A stretch of 34,744 nucleotides of DNA from Corallococcus sicarius (GTDB taxonomy: Bacteria > Myxococcota > Myxococcia > Myxococcales > Myxococcaceae), in contig NZ_RAWG01000073.1 in NCBI RefSeq assembly GCF_003611735.1, positions 1-34,744 on the forward strand, given 5' to 3'. The notes under the pieces were generated by a model. It was not told the DNA's origin. It ran no database searches and saw only the letters and a program-made list of their open reading frames with translations. This document shows, in pieces, positions 1 through 9,900 of the stretch. Positions within the stretch are counted from its first letter, which is position 1. The number at the start of each line of letters is the position of its first letter. Made by a program: the position numbers and the translations under genes.

Positions 1-3000
1 CTGGAGCAGCTCGCCCTGCGCGTGGAGCAGGCCCCCAGCACCCAGGCCCTGCCCGCCCTCGTCGCCACGCCGAGGACGAACGCCTCCCTCCCCCTGTCCT
101 TCGCGCAGCAGCGGCTGTGGTTGCTCGAACAGCTCCAGCCCGGAGGGTCGGCCTACAACATCCCGTCCGCGCTCCGGCTCGATGGAGCCTTGAACGTGGG
201 CGCGTTGGAGCAGGCCTTCACGGAGCTGGTGCGCCGTCACGAAGCCCTGCGCACCACCCTGCATGAAGCGGACGGCACGCCGGTGCAGCACATCCATCCG
301 CCGACGGCCTTCCGTCTGCCGGTGGTCGACCTGCGCGCACACGAAGCCCCGGAAGCCGAAGCCCGGCGCCGGGCCCTGGAAGAAGCAGGAACGCCATTCA
401 ACCTCGCCCAGGGACCGCTCCTGCGGGCCAGCCTGCTGCGGCTGTCCGCACAGCAGCACGTGCTGCTCCTCAACCTGCACCACGTCATCTCCGACGGCTG
501 GTCCAGCGAGGTGCTGGTGCGCGAAGTGGCCGCGCTCTACGAAGCCTTCCGTCAGGGCCGCCCCTCGCCCCTGCCCGAGCTGCCCGTCCAGTACGCCGAC
601 TACGCCGTGTGGCAGCGCTCGTGGTTGCAGGGCGACGTGCTGGCGCGCCAGGTGGCGTGGTGGAAGCAGCAGCTCATGGGTGCACCGCACACGCTGGAGC
701 TGCCCACGGACTTCCCGCGTCCGCCCGTGCAGTCCACGCGCGGGGGCACCGTCCACTTCCGCCTGCCCGTATCGGTGAGCCAGGCGCTGGAGTCCCTGGT
801 CCAGGAGGAGGGAGCCACCCTCTTCATGGTCCTGCTCGCCTCCACGCAGGCCCTGCTCGCGCGCTACTCCGGCCAGGATGACCTCGTCATCGGCACGCCC
901 ATCGCGGGACGCCGCTTCGCGGAGCTGGAAGGCCTCATCGGCTTCTTCGTCAACACGCTGGCCCTGCGCGCACGCCTGGACGACGCGCCCACCTTCCGCC
1001 AACTGCTGGCACGGGCGAAGGAGACCACCCTGGGCGCCCAGGCCCACCAGGATGTCCCCTTCGAGAAGCTCGTCGAAGAGCTGCAACCGCGACGGGACCT
1101 GAGCCGCACGCCGCTCTTCCAGGCGATGCTCGCAGTGCAGAACACGCCCACGTCGAATCCCGCCACGGAGCAGGGGGCACTGTCCCTCCACCCCGTGGAG
1201 GTGGGGGGCCACGCCGCGAAGTTCGACCTCACGTTCGCCTTCGCCACGTCACCGGAAGGCCTCCGGGGCTCCATCACCTACAGCGCCGACCTCTTCCGCG
1301 AAGAGACCGTCCAGCGACTCGTGAAGCACCTCCAGGTGCTGATCGAGTCCGCGGTGGCCACGCCCGACACCCGGGTCGCCGAGCTGACGATGCTGACGCC
1401 CGACGAGCGGCACACGCTGCTCCACGCCTGGAACGACACCCGCGAGGAGCTGCCGCAAGGCCTCACCTTCCCCGTCGCCTTCGAACAGCAGGTCGCCCGC
1501 ACGCCGGATGCACCTGCCGTGCAGTTGGAGGAGACGGTGCTCTCCTTCGCGCAGCTCAACGCCCGGGCCAACCAGCTCGCCCGGCACCTGCGCACGCTGG
1601 GCGTGAGCCCCGAGGTCCGCGTCGTGCTCTGCTTCGAGCGCTCCGTGGACATGCTCATCGCCCTGCTGGCCGTCCTCAAGGCCGGCGGCGCCTACGTCCC
1701 GCTGGATCCTGCATGGCCCGACCAGCGCCGCGCGTTCGCCCTCCAGGACTGCGCCGCGACGGTGGTCCTCACGCAGCAACACCTCGCCACGTCCTGGCTG
1801 CCGGAGGACATGCCGGTGGTGCGTGTGGATGCGAAGGACGCCGCTTGGGCCACGCTGCCCGAACACAATCTGGCGCCGAGCGCGACGTCGGAGAACCTCG
1901 CGTACGTCATCTACACGTCCGGCTCCACCGGCACGCCCAAGGGCGTGATGGTGCGCTACGGCGCGATGCTCAACCTGCAACGGGCCCTGCGGCGCACCGT
2001 CTACAAGGGAGTGCCCGCGGGCATGCGGCTGAGCGTCAACGCGCCGCTGACCTTCGACGCCTCCGTGCAGCAGTTGCTCCACCTCATCGACGGCCACTGC
2101 ATGTGCATCGTCCCGGAGGCCACGCGTCAGGATGCGGAAGCCCTGGTGGCATGGCAGCGCAAGTACCGCGTCCAGGCCATCGACAGCACGCCGTCCCTGC
2201 TGCGACTGCTGCTCCAGGCGGGCCTGCTGGAAGGCGACGCCGCGCCCACGCTGCTGGCCCCTGGCGGCGAGGCCATCGACGAGGCCACCTGGAACCTGCT
2301 GGCCGCGTCCGAAACCACGCGCACCTTCAACTGCTACGGCCCCACCGAGTGCACCGTCGAAACCACCGTCTGCGAGGTCCGTCCGGGTACGAAGCCCTCG
2401 CTGGGAGGCCCGCTGCCCAACACGCGCACCTACGTGCTGGACGCGAACCTGCATCCCGTGCCGGTGGGCGTGGCCGGAGAACTCTTCATCGCGGGTGCGG
2501 GCCTCGCGCGCGGCTACCTCGGCCGCCCGCACCTCACCGCCGAACGCTTCGTCCCGAACCCCTTCGGCACCGAGCCCGGCGAGCGCATGTACGGCACGGG
2601 TGACAAGGCCCGCTGGAGTCAGGACGGCACGCTCGAATACCTGGGTCGCATCGACTTCCAGGTGAAGCTGCGCGGCTTCCGCATCGAGCTGGGTGAAATC
2701 GAGGTCGCCCTCCAGGGCCACCCCGACATCCAGGACGCCACCGTCCTGGTCCGCGAGGACGTCCCGGGCGACCAGCGCCTCGTCGCCTACGTGGTGCCGA
2801 CCCCCGCGTCGGAGCCGAACGCCGCGCTGGAGCCGAACGCCCTGCGCGCGTTCCTCAAGCAGCGGCTGCCCGATTACATGGTGCCCTTCGTCTACGTCCC
2901 GCTGGCCACCCTCCCCCTCGCCACCAGCGGCAAGGTGGATCGCAAGGCGCTCCCTGCTCCCGAGGCGGCCCTCTTCGGCGGCAACTACGAAGCGCCACGC

Positions 3001-4032
3001 AATCCCCTGGAGCAGGAGCTGGCCTCCATCTGGGAGGAGCTGCTCGGCATCAAGCCCATTGGCGTGAAGAGCCACTTCTTCGAACTGGGTGGCCACTCGC
3101 TCCTCGCCGTGCGCCTCATGTCCGTCATCCGTGAACGCCTGAAGCGGCAGCTGCCCCTGGCCGCGCTGTTCCAGGCGCCCACGGTGGAGCAGCTGGCGGA
3201 GCTGCTGCATCAGGTGCCCGCGCCCTTCTCACCGCTGGTGCCCATCCGGCGCGAGGGCACGCGCCGGCCGTTCTTCTGCGTCCACCCCGTGGGCGGCAAC
3301 GTCCTGAGCTACGCGGAGCTGGCGCAGGCCCTGGGACCGGATCAGCCCTTCTATGGCCTCCAGTCGCAGGGGCTCGACGGGGCCCAGCGGCCGCTGGAGC
3401 GCATCGAGGAGATGGCCGCGAGCTACCTCGACGCCATCCGCACCGTCCAACCCCAGGGCCCCTACCGCCTGGGAGGCTGGTCCATGGGAGCGCTGGTGGC
3501 CTACGAGATGGCGCGCCAGCTCCAGGCACTCGGGGAGACCACCGAGGTCCTGGCCCTCATCGATCCCAGCCCGCTCCACGCGAGGTCGGAAGCACCAGAC
3601 GCGGAGGATCCGCGAGAGCTCGCCCTGCGCTTCGCCAGCGACTTCGCCGGGCTCGTGAACCGCGAGGCCTGGACGCTGGACCTCACCGAGCCCGAACCCG
3701 GCGTGGAGTCCGTCCTCGAACGGTTGCTCGCGGCGGGCCAGTCCGCCGGACTGCTGGCCCCGGAGACGGGAGCGGCCCAGGTGCGCACGCTCTTCGACGT
3801 CTTCACGAGCAACCTGCGGGCAATGCGCCACTACGAGCCCGGGCCGTTCGCGGGACCGCTCGTCGTGCTGCGTGCGAGCGAACGCCCCGACTCGGATCCG
3901 CTGGATCGCGGCTGGACGGCCCAGGTCCCGCACGCCCGGGTCCAGGAGGTCCAGGGCAATCACTACAGCCTGCTGCGGGCGGAGCACGTCCAGCACGTCG
4001 CCGCGCACCTGGGCAGGTTGCTGGAGCCATGA
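1..4032 (+). CDS. NRPS terminal module, C-A-PCP-TE (5' partial)
   Basis: The 3' part of a nonribosomal peptide synthetase. The frame is open from base 1, and the codons before the GTG at 22 read LEQLALR, like the end of a preceding carrier domain, so the gene starts upstream and 22 is probably not its start. Numbering from 22: LCL-type condensation domain (about 24-440; HHVISDG at 153-159), adenylation domain (about 478-980; TSGSTGTPKG near 632, A10 TSGKVDRK), carrier domain (FFELGGHSLL, phosphopantetheine Ser1026) and type I thioesterase (1080-1336; GWSMG with Ser1154, Asp1181, His1314). My by-eye alignment to GrsA gives specificity residues D-A-Q-D-A-G-C-V-E-K, closest to the published Gln code DAQDLGVVDK, so Gln-like is a tentative call. 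The TE shows that this protein ends an assembly line by hydrolysis or cyclisation. A strong hairpin follows the stop. Whether this line is the one encoded downstream is unresolved. Confidence 0.95.
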   Translation: MEQLALRVEQAPSTQALPALVATPRTNASLPLSFAQQRLWLLEQLQPGGSAYNIPSALRLDGALNVGALEQAFTELVRRHEALRTTLHEADGTPVQHIHPPTAFRLPVVDLRAHEAPEAEARRRALEEAGTPFNLAQGPLLRASLLRLSAQQHVLLLNLHHVISDGWSSEVLVREVAALYEAFRQGRPSPLPELPVQYADYAVWQRSWLQGDVLARQVAWWKQQLMGAPHTLELPTDFPRPPVQSTRGGTVHFRLPVSVSQALESLVQEEGATLFMVLLASTQALLARYSGQDDLVIGTPIAGRRFAELEGLIGFFVNTLALRARLDDAPTFRQLLARAKETTLGAQAHQDVPFEKLVEELQPRRDLSRTPLFQAMLAVQNTPTSNPATEQGALSLHPVEVGGHAAKFDLTFAFATSPEGLRGSITYSADLFREETVQRLVKHLQVLIESAVATPDTRVAELTMLTPDERHTLLHAWNDTREELPQGLTFPVAFEQQVARTPDAPAVQLEETVLSFAQLNARANQLARHLRTLGVSPEVRVVLCFERSVDMLIALLAVLKAGGAYVPLDPAWPDQRRAFALQDCAATVVLTQQHLATSWLPEDMPVVRVDAKDAAWATLPEHNLAPSATSENLAYVIYTSGSTGTPKGVMVRYGAMLNLQRALRRTVYKGVPAGMRLSVNAPLTFDASVQQLLHLIDGHCMCIVPEATRQDAEALVAWQRKYRVQAIDSTPSLLRLLLQAGLLEGDAAPTLLAPGGEAIDEATWNLLAASETTRTFNCYGPTECTVETTVCEVRPGTKPSLGGPLPNTRTYVLDANLHPVPVGVAGELFIAGAGLARGYLGRPHLTAERFVPNPFGTEPGERMYGTGDKARWSQDGTLEYLGRIDFQVKLRGFRIELGEIEVALQGHPDIQDATVLVREDVPGDQRLVAYVVPTPASEPNAALEPNALRAFLKQRLPDYMVPFVYVPLATLPLATSGKVDRKALPAPEAALFGGNYEAPRNPLEQELASIWEELLGIKPIGVKSHFFELGGHSLLAVRLMSVIRERLKRQLPLAALFQAPTVEQLAELLHQVPAPFSPLVPIRREGTRRPFFCVHPVGGNVLSYAELAQALGPDQPFYGLQSQGLDGAQRPLERIEEMAASYLDAIRTVQPQGPYRLGGWSMGALVAYEMARQLQALGETTEVLALIDPSPLHARSEAPDAEDPRELALRFASDFAGLVNREAWTLDLTEPEPGVESVLERLLAAGQSAGLLAPETGAAQVRTLFDVFTSNLRAMRHYEPGPFAGPLVVLRASERPDSDPLDRGWTAQVPHARVQEVQGNHYSLLRAEHVQHVAAHLGRLLEP

Positions 4033-4050
4033 AACAACGCGATACACGGT

Positions 4051-4073
4051 CCCCCCGGGTCATTCCCGGGGGG
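4051..4073 (+). terminator. GC-rich hairpin after the TE-encoding gene
   Basis: A perfect 9-bp inverted repeat, CCCCCCGGG (4051-4059) and CCCGGGGGG (4065-4073), with a 5-nt loop, lies 18 bases after the TGA of the NRPS/TE gene. It has no T-tract, so it is not a textbook intrinsic terminator. Its position at the end of a gene and before a 128-bp gap supports a role in termination or mRNA 3'-end protection. Confidence 0.5.
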
Positions 4074-4160
4074 GTGGTGTCCGTAATAGCTTCGACACCT
4101 CGCAAGCACACCGTGTCCGGTGTTTCAGGCTGACCGGACCGCCGAGGAGTCGAGCGCACC
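4074..4160 (+). promoter_or_regulatory. Leader of the C/LLM gene with RBS
   Basis: Short non-coding leader. GAGGAG at 4144-4149 lies 11 bases before the ATG at 4161 and is a plausible ribosome binding site. A smaller inverted repeat, ACACCG (4108-4113) and CGGTGT (4118-4123) with a 4-nt loop, sits in the middle; its role is unknown. No convincing -35/-10 pair was found. Confidence 0.35.
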
Positions 4161-6779
4161 ATGAAGAACGTCGAGGACGTCTACCGGCTCACCCCCGCCC
4201 AGCGGGAGCTGCTGATGCCACCGTCGCCCCCGGCGGAAGCGCCCATCGAACACCTGGTCGCGGCGACCCGTGGCGTCCTGGATGAAGCGGCGCTGGAGGA
4301 AGCCCTGCGGGAGCTGGTGCGCCGGCACACCGCGCTGCGCACCGCGTTCTTCCTCCAGGGGATGCCGGAGCCCATGCAGGTGGTCCGCGAGAAGCTCGCC
4401 CCGTCGCTGGAGCGGGCGGAGGCCCCCCAGGGCCTGGAGTCCTGGCTGGAGGCGGATCGCAAGCGGGGCATGGGCCTGACGGCCGCACCGCTGGTGCGAC
4501 TGTCCGTCGTGCGCACCTCCGCGGAGGCCTCCTTCCTCGTCTTCGCCTGGCACGCGGCGGCCTTGGACGCGGGCGCCGCGCGGCTCTGCCTGGAAGAGCT
4601 GCTGCGCCTGTATCAGGCCACCCGTGAGAAGACCGACGCCGCGCTGGAGAAGGCGCGGCCGTTCCGCGAATACCTCGCGTGGATGGAAGCGCAGGGCGCG
4701 GGCGATGCGGAAACGCACCTGAAAGAGACGCTGAAGGATCCGCGCCCCACCCTGCTTCCCACGCGCTCCGACACCGGCACAGCGCCCGGTGTCACGGGCC
4801 TGCAACAACTGCTGCTGCCCGCGACGGAGTCGGGCAACGTGCTGGCGTTCCTGCGCAAGCACAAGCTGGGGCTGGGCACGCTGCTCCAGGCCGCGTGGGC
4901 GCTCATGCTGCGCCACCACACCGGCAGCACGGAGGTCGTCTTCGGGGCCCAGGTGCCCGGCCGCACCGCCGCGCTCGTCCAGGGCCGGCCGCTCGCGGGC
5001 CGCTTCGCGCACCTGCGGCCGCGCCGGTTCGCCATCCCCGCCCAGGGCACGCCCCTGCGCTGGCTGCGCGCCCTCCAGGCCGAGCTGTCCGAAGCCCAGC
5101 GCCACGAGTACGTCTCCCAGGCCCAGGTCCGCCAGTGGCTGAAGCTGCCGGAGGACGCCGCCCTCTTCCAGAGCGCCGTCCTTGCCTGGGAGCCGCCCGA
5201 CGAGGACACGCTCAAGCCCCTGGCCCGCGCGCAGGGCCTGGGCGCCTTCCGCCACGTGGCTTCCCCTCCGCCCTGCTCGCTGACGGTGGAGGCCGTGGCC
5301 GGAGAACGGCTGGCGCTGCGGCTGCACCATGACGCGAACCGCTTCGCGCCCCTGGACGTCATCCGGCTCGCGGGTCAGCTGTCGGCGCTGCTGGACGTGC
5401 TCGTCACGCAGCCGGACCGCGAGCTGTCCTCGCTGGGCGAGGTGCTGGACGCCGCGGGAGGCGCGACGCGCAGCCCCGCCACCGCGGGCACGTCCGTGGG
5501 CCCGGAGGAGCTGCGCGCCCTCCTGGCGTGGCACCCCGAGGTGCGCTCGGTGGACGTGCGCGTCGAGGGCTCCCAGCTTGTCGCGCACGTGGTGCCCACC
5601 CGCCGCCGCGCGCGGAAGCTCGACTTCGGCCTGTTCTTCTTCGCGGACGAGGACGCGGGCACCACCGACAAGTACCGCCTGCTGCTGGAGGCGGCGAAGT
5701 TCGGGGACGCGAACGGCTTCTCGTCCGTCTCCACGCCGGAGCGCCACTTCCACGAGCACGGCGGCATCTACCCGAACCCGTCGCTGCTCGCCGCGGGCAT
5801 CGCCACGATGACGAAGCACATCAGCCTGCGCGCGGGCAGCGTCGTGCTGCCCCTGCAGAGCCCCTTCCGCGTCGCGGAGGAGTGGTCCATCGTCGACAAC
5901 CTCTCCGGGGGCCGCGCCGGCATCTCCATCGCCTCCGGCTGGGTGCCCAACGATTTCGCCCTCTACCCGGAGCACTTCGCGCGCAAGCGCGACGTCATGT
6001 GGGAGAACCTGGAGAAGGTCGAACGGCTGTGGCGCGGCGAGTCCGTGACGGCGCGCGACGGCGCGGGCAAGGACGTGGAGCTGAAGGTCTTCCCCCGCCC
6101 CATCCAGCCCCGGCTGCCCACCTGGGTGACGTGCGCCACGGACCCCGCCCTCTTCGAGCGCACCGGCGTCGGCGGCTACAACGTCCTCACGTCGCTTTTG
6201 GGTCAGCCCCTGGAGGAGGCGCTGGAGAAGATCGGCCTCTACCACGCGGCGGCGGACAAGGTCGGCCACGCGCGTGACTCGCGCACCGCCACGCTGATGA
6301 TGCACACCTTCGTCGGCCAGGACGTGGACGACGTGCTGGACACGGTGCGCGGCCCGCTCACCGCGTACCTGCGCGCGCACGTGGCGCTGATGCAGACGAT
6401 GGTGAAGAGCCTGGACCTCCAGGTGGACATCAACGAGCCCAAGTGGGCGGACTACCTGGCCTCGTACGCCTTCGAGCGCTACTACCGCTCCGGCGCGCTC
6501 ATCGGCACCGTGACGTCCTGTCTCCCCATGGTGGACAAGCTCCTCTCAGGAGACGTGGACGAGGTGGCATGTCTCATCGACTTCGGTGTCGGCACCGATG
6601 CCGTCCTGGAGAGCCTCACGCACCTGGCCGAGCTCAAGCGACTGGTGCAGGACGAGTCCCTGCGCATGCAGCGCGTGCTCACCGAGTACCTCGCGGAGCG
6701 ACTGCCGGGCGCGCGTCCCGAACTGACGGTGCGATTGACCGACAGCCTGTCCGCCGAGCATCCGGTCCCCACCCGCTGA
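4161..6779 (+). CDS. Degenerate C domain fused to luciferase-like monooxygenase (NRPS-associated, MOX type)
   Basis: 872 aa. Residues 1-430 form a two-lobed condensation-fold domain whose HHxxxDG region reads WHAAALD (130-136): one His remains, but Leu sits at the Asp position, so normal condensation is doubtful. Residues about 446-480 (ending VEGSQLVAHVVPTR) resemble the start of an adenylation C-terminal subdomain just after motif A8. Residues about 484-820 are a flavin-dependent luciferase-like monooxygenase of the natural-product type: LDFGLFFFADED, STPERHFHEHGGIYPNPS, EEWSIVDNLSGGRAGISIASGW and YNVLTSLLGQ are all typical. The last 35 residues (LTEYLAERLPG) again look like an A-subdomain fragment. 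No A core, A10 lysine motif or carrier is present. Known relatives are MOX domains inserted in A domains, such as MtaG of myxothiazol, where oxidation of glycine yields a terminal amide. It probably oxidises a carrier-bound intermediate in trans; the substrate is unknown. The N-terminus (MKNVEDVYRL) nearly matches that of the large NRPS at 21964. Confidence 0.85.
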   Translation: MKNVEDVYRLTPAQRELLMPPSPPAEAPIEHLVAATRGVLDEAALEEALRELVRRHTALRTAFFLQGMPEPMQVVREKLAPSLERAEAPQGLESWLEADRKRGMGLTAAPLVRLSVVRTSAEASFLVFAWHAAALDAGAARLCLEELLRLYQATREKTDAALEKARPFREYLAWMEAQGAGDAETHLKETLKDPRPTLLPTRSDTGTAPGVTGLQQLLLPATESGNVLAFLRKHKLGLGTLLQAAWALMLRHHTGSTEVVFGAQVPGRTAALVQGRPLAGRFAHLRPRRFAIPAQGTPLRWLRALQAELSEAQRHEYVSQAQVRQWLKLPEDAALFQSAVLAWEPPDEDTLKPLARAQGLGAFRHVASPPPCSLTVEAVAGERLALRLHHDANRFAPLDVIRLAGQLSALLDVLVTQPDRELSSLGEVLDAAGGATRSPATAGTSVGPEELRALLAWHPEVRSVDVRVEGSQLVAHVVPTRRRARKLDFGLFFFADEDAGTTDKYRLLLEAAKFGDANGFSSVSTPERHFHEHGGIYPNPSLLAAGIATMTKHISLRAGSVVLPLQSPFRVAEEWSIVDNLSGGRAGISIASGWVPNDFALYPEHFARKRDVMWENLEKVERLWRGESVTARDGAGKDVELKVFPRPIQPRLPTWVTCATDPALFERTGVGGYNVLTSLLGQPLEEALEKIGLYHAAADKVGHARDSRTATLMMHTFVGQDVDDVLDTVRGPLTAYLRAHVALMQTMVKSLDLQVDINEPKWADYLASYAFERYYRSGALIGTVTSCLPMVDKLLSGDVDEVACLIDFGVGTDAVLESLTHLAELKRLVQDESLRMQRVLTEYLAERLPGARPELTVRLTDSLSAEHPVPTR

Positions 6780-6987
6780 TCCACAGGTGGGATGCTGTGT
6801 CAGGGGCCCGATGTATCAAGGGGCCTGACCGCGAAATGCCTGCGTACATGGACAGTTTGTAACGTGCCGTGTTATCAGCGCTGTTCGTTTTTCAAGAATA
6901 ATTCCGTCAACACTGTATGGGCTTCGTGTCGTCCCCGAGGTGCACGCGGGGGGCTTGGGGCTCGACACATCTCGTTCGGCCCAACGC
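6780..6987 (+). promoter_or_regulatory. Candidate promoter region of the lipopeptide operon
   Basis: The longest non-coding stretch in the window, about 160-208 bp depending on the start chosen downstream. It is visibly AT-richer than the surrounding genes, especially 6855-6920 (for example TTTTTCAAGAATAATTCC). A weak -35/-10 pair can be drawn: TTTCAA, 17 bases, CTGTAT, ending near 6918. A bulged inverted repeat, TCAGG (6800-6804) and CCTGA (6824-6828), follows the preceding stop codon. Composition and position make this the most likely transcription start for the five-gene block downstream. The motif match itself is poor. Confidence 0.4.
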
Positions 6988-9900
6988 ATGATTTCGCCAG
7001 GCTTGTTGCTGGAAGTCTCAACGTTGGTGGAGCTTTCACGTCTCAGGGCGGAGCAGCGCCCGGATCAGCTCGCCTACACGTTCCTGGTGGACGGTGATTC
7101 GGAGGAGGCGCACCTCACCTACGGCGAGCTGGATCGTCGGGCCCGCGCCATTGGTGCGGCGCTCCAGGCGCGCGGGGCCCGGGGCGAGCGGGTGTTGCTG
7201 CTCTACCCTCCAGGTCTTGAGTATGTGGCCGCCTTCGTGGGTTGTCTCTACGCGGGCGCGGTGGCGGTGCCGGCCTACCCGCCGGATCCGATGCGGCTGG
7301 CGCGCACGCTGCCGCGGCTGGAGGCGGTGATCCAGGACGCACGGGCGCGCTTCGCGCTCACCACCGGTTTCATCCAGGGCTTCATGGAGTCCATGGGCGA
7401 GCAGTCCGTCGCGCTCGCCGGGCTGTCGTGGCTGGCCACCGACGCGGTGGAGGATGGCGAGGCGAGCGCGTGGAAGGACCCGGGCACGGCGCGCGAGGCG
7501 CTGGCCTTCCTCCAGTACACCTCCGGCTCCACCGGCACGCCCAAGGGCGTGATGCTGAGCCACGGCAACCTGCTGGCGAACTCGCTGGCCATCCATCAGT
7601 GCTTCGAGCACTCGGACGACAGCCGCGGCGTCATCTGGCTGCCGCCGTACCACGACATGGGCCTCATCGGCGGCGTGCTGCAGCCGCTGTGCGGAGGCTT
7701 CCCCGTGGTGCTGATGTCGCCGCTGGACTTCCTCAAGCGGCCCGCGCGCTGGCTGGAGGCCATCTCCCGCTATCGGGCGACGACGAGCGGCGGACCCAAC
7801 TTCGCCTTCGACCTGTGCGTGCGCAAGACGACGCCGGAGCAGCGCGCGGCATTGGATTTGAGTTCGTGGGACGTGGCCTTCAACGGCGCGGAGCCGGTGC
7901 GCGCGGAGACGCTGGAGCGCTTCACGCGGGCGTTCGCGGACTCCGGCTTCCGCAAGGAGGCCTTCTACCCGTGCTACGGGCTCGCGGAGACGACGCTCAT
8001 CGCGTCCGGTGGGCGCAAGGCCGCGCCCCCGGTGGAGCAGGTGTATCGGCAGGAGGCGCTCCAGCAGGGCCGCGCGGAGACGCTGTCCCCCGGTGACGTG
8101 AAGGATCCGACCGAAGCGCGCACGTTGGTGGGCAGTGGCGCGAGCATCCCCGGGCAGGAGTTGATCATCGTGGAGCCCGAGTCCCGCATGCCCGTGCCCG
8201 AGGGCCGGCTGGGGGAGATCTGGCTGCGCGGCCCGAGCGTGGCGGGCAGCTACTGGGAGCGCGCCGAGGAGAGCGAGGCGACCTTCCGGGCGCGGCGCGC
8301 CGACACGGGTGAAGGCCCCTACCTGCGCACGGGCGACCTGGGCTTCCTGTCCGGCGCGGAGCTGTTCGTCGCGGGCCGCATCAAGGACCTGATCATCCTG
8401 CGCGGGCGCAACCACTACCCGCAGGACCTGGAGCTGACGGCGGAGTCGAGCCACCCGGCGATGCGTCCGGGCTGCTCGGCCGCGTTCTCCGTGGACCGGG
8501 GTGGCGAGGAGAAGCTCGTCGTGGTGCTGGAGGTGGACCGCAAGGTCCTGGGCGAACCGTCCGCCGCCATCGACGCCGTCCGGCGCGCAATCGCGCAGGC
8601 GCACGAGGTGGCCGTGGGCACGGTGGTGCTCATCCCCGCGGGTGGACTGCCCAAGACGTCCAGCGGCAAGGTGCAGCGGCGCGCGTGCCGCACGCAGCTG
8701 CTGGCGAACGAGCTGGAGATCCTCGCCCAGGAGAACCTCGCCGAGTCTCCCGCCGAGGTTGGCGACGCGCCCGAGGCTTCCGGGAGTGTCACGCCGGAGG
8801 AGTCCCGGCTGACGCGTGAGACGCTGCGGGCCGCGTCCGAGACGGAGCGGGCGGAGCTGCTGGGCACGTACCTGCGTCGGCACCTGTCGCGCGCCCTGTC
8901 CGTGCCGCTGTCGGCGCTGGAAGCGACGCGGCCCCTCACCGCGCTGGGCCTGGACTCCATCCACGCCGTGGAGCTGAAGGCAGCGCTGGAAGAGGAGCTG
9001 GAGATCCACCTCCCGGTGGCGCTGCTGCTGGACGGCGTGCACCTGGAGGCGCTCACCGCGCGGGCGCTCTCGGAGCTGCGCCATCCCACCGCCGCGCCGC
9101 CGCCGTTGGTCGCGGGGGCTCGGGGGGACGCGCCGCTGTCGCCTGGACAGGAGCGTCTGCTGTTCCTGGATCAGCTCGCGGCCGGCAGCGCGGCGTACAA
9201 CATCCCCGCGGCGGTGGAGCTGGAGGGGCGCCTGGACGTGGCGGTGCTCACGCGCAGCCTGGAGGCCATCGTCCACCGGCACGAGGCGCTGCGCACGCGC
9301 TTCCCCCGCGTCCAGGGCCGCCGCGTGCAGGACATCCTCCCGCCTTCGGAAGTCCCGGCCGGTGGACCGCTGGCGCGCCCCGGCGCGGTGGTGGACTTGA
9401 GCGGACTGCCTCAGGAGCAACAGGCCGCGGAGACGGAGCGCCTCACCGCCGAGGAGGCGCGCGGGCCGTTCGATCTGGAGCGCGAGCTTCCCGTGCGCGC
9501 GAAGCTGCTCAAGCTGTCGGAGGAGCGGCACCGGCTGCTGCTCACGCTGCACCACGTGGTGTCGGACGGCTGGAGCATGGGCGTGGTGGTGCGGGAGCTG
9601 GGCGCGCTCTACGCGGCCTTCGCGCAGGGTCGGCCGTCACCGTTGCCGGAGCTGCCCGTGCAGTACGCGGATCACGCGGCGTGGCTGCGGCGCCGGTTGG
9701 AAGGCGGCCTGCTGGACGAGGAGCTGGCGTGGTGGAAGGAGCGCCTGGCGGGAGCACCGCCGCTCCTCGAGCTGCCCCTGGATCGCCCCCGCCCGGAGCG
9801 CCAGCACTTCGAGGGTGCGCGGCAGCCGGTGGCGCTCTCCGCCGCGCTCAGCGAAGGGCTGCGGCAGCTGGGCCGGGCGGAGGGCACCACGCCCTTCATG

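Noticed and set aside
1249-3210. Open frame of 653 codons on the - strand
   Set aside because: Antisense shadow of the C-A-PCP region with no motifs of its own.
4108-4123. Small inverted repeat in the 4033-4160 gap as an operator
   Set aside because: Six-base arms with a 4-nt loop can easily occur by chance at this composition; noted in the leader entry only.
6800-6828. Bulged hairpin after the C/LLM gene as a terminator
   Set aside because: Only 5 + 3 pairs with a 2-nt bulge, an 11-nt loop and no T-tract; too weak to call as a separate terminator.
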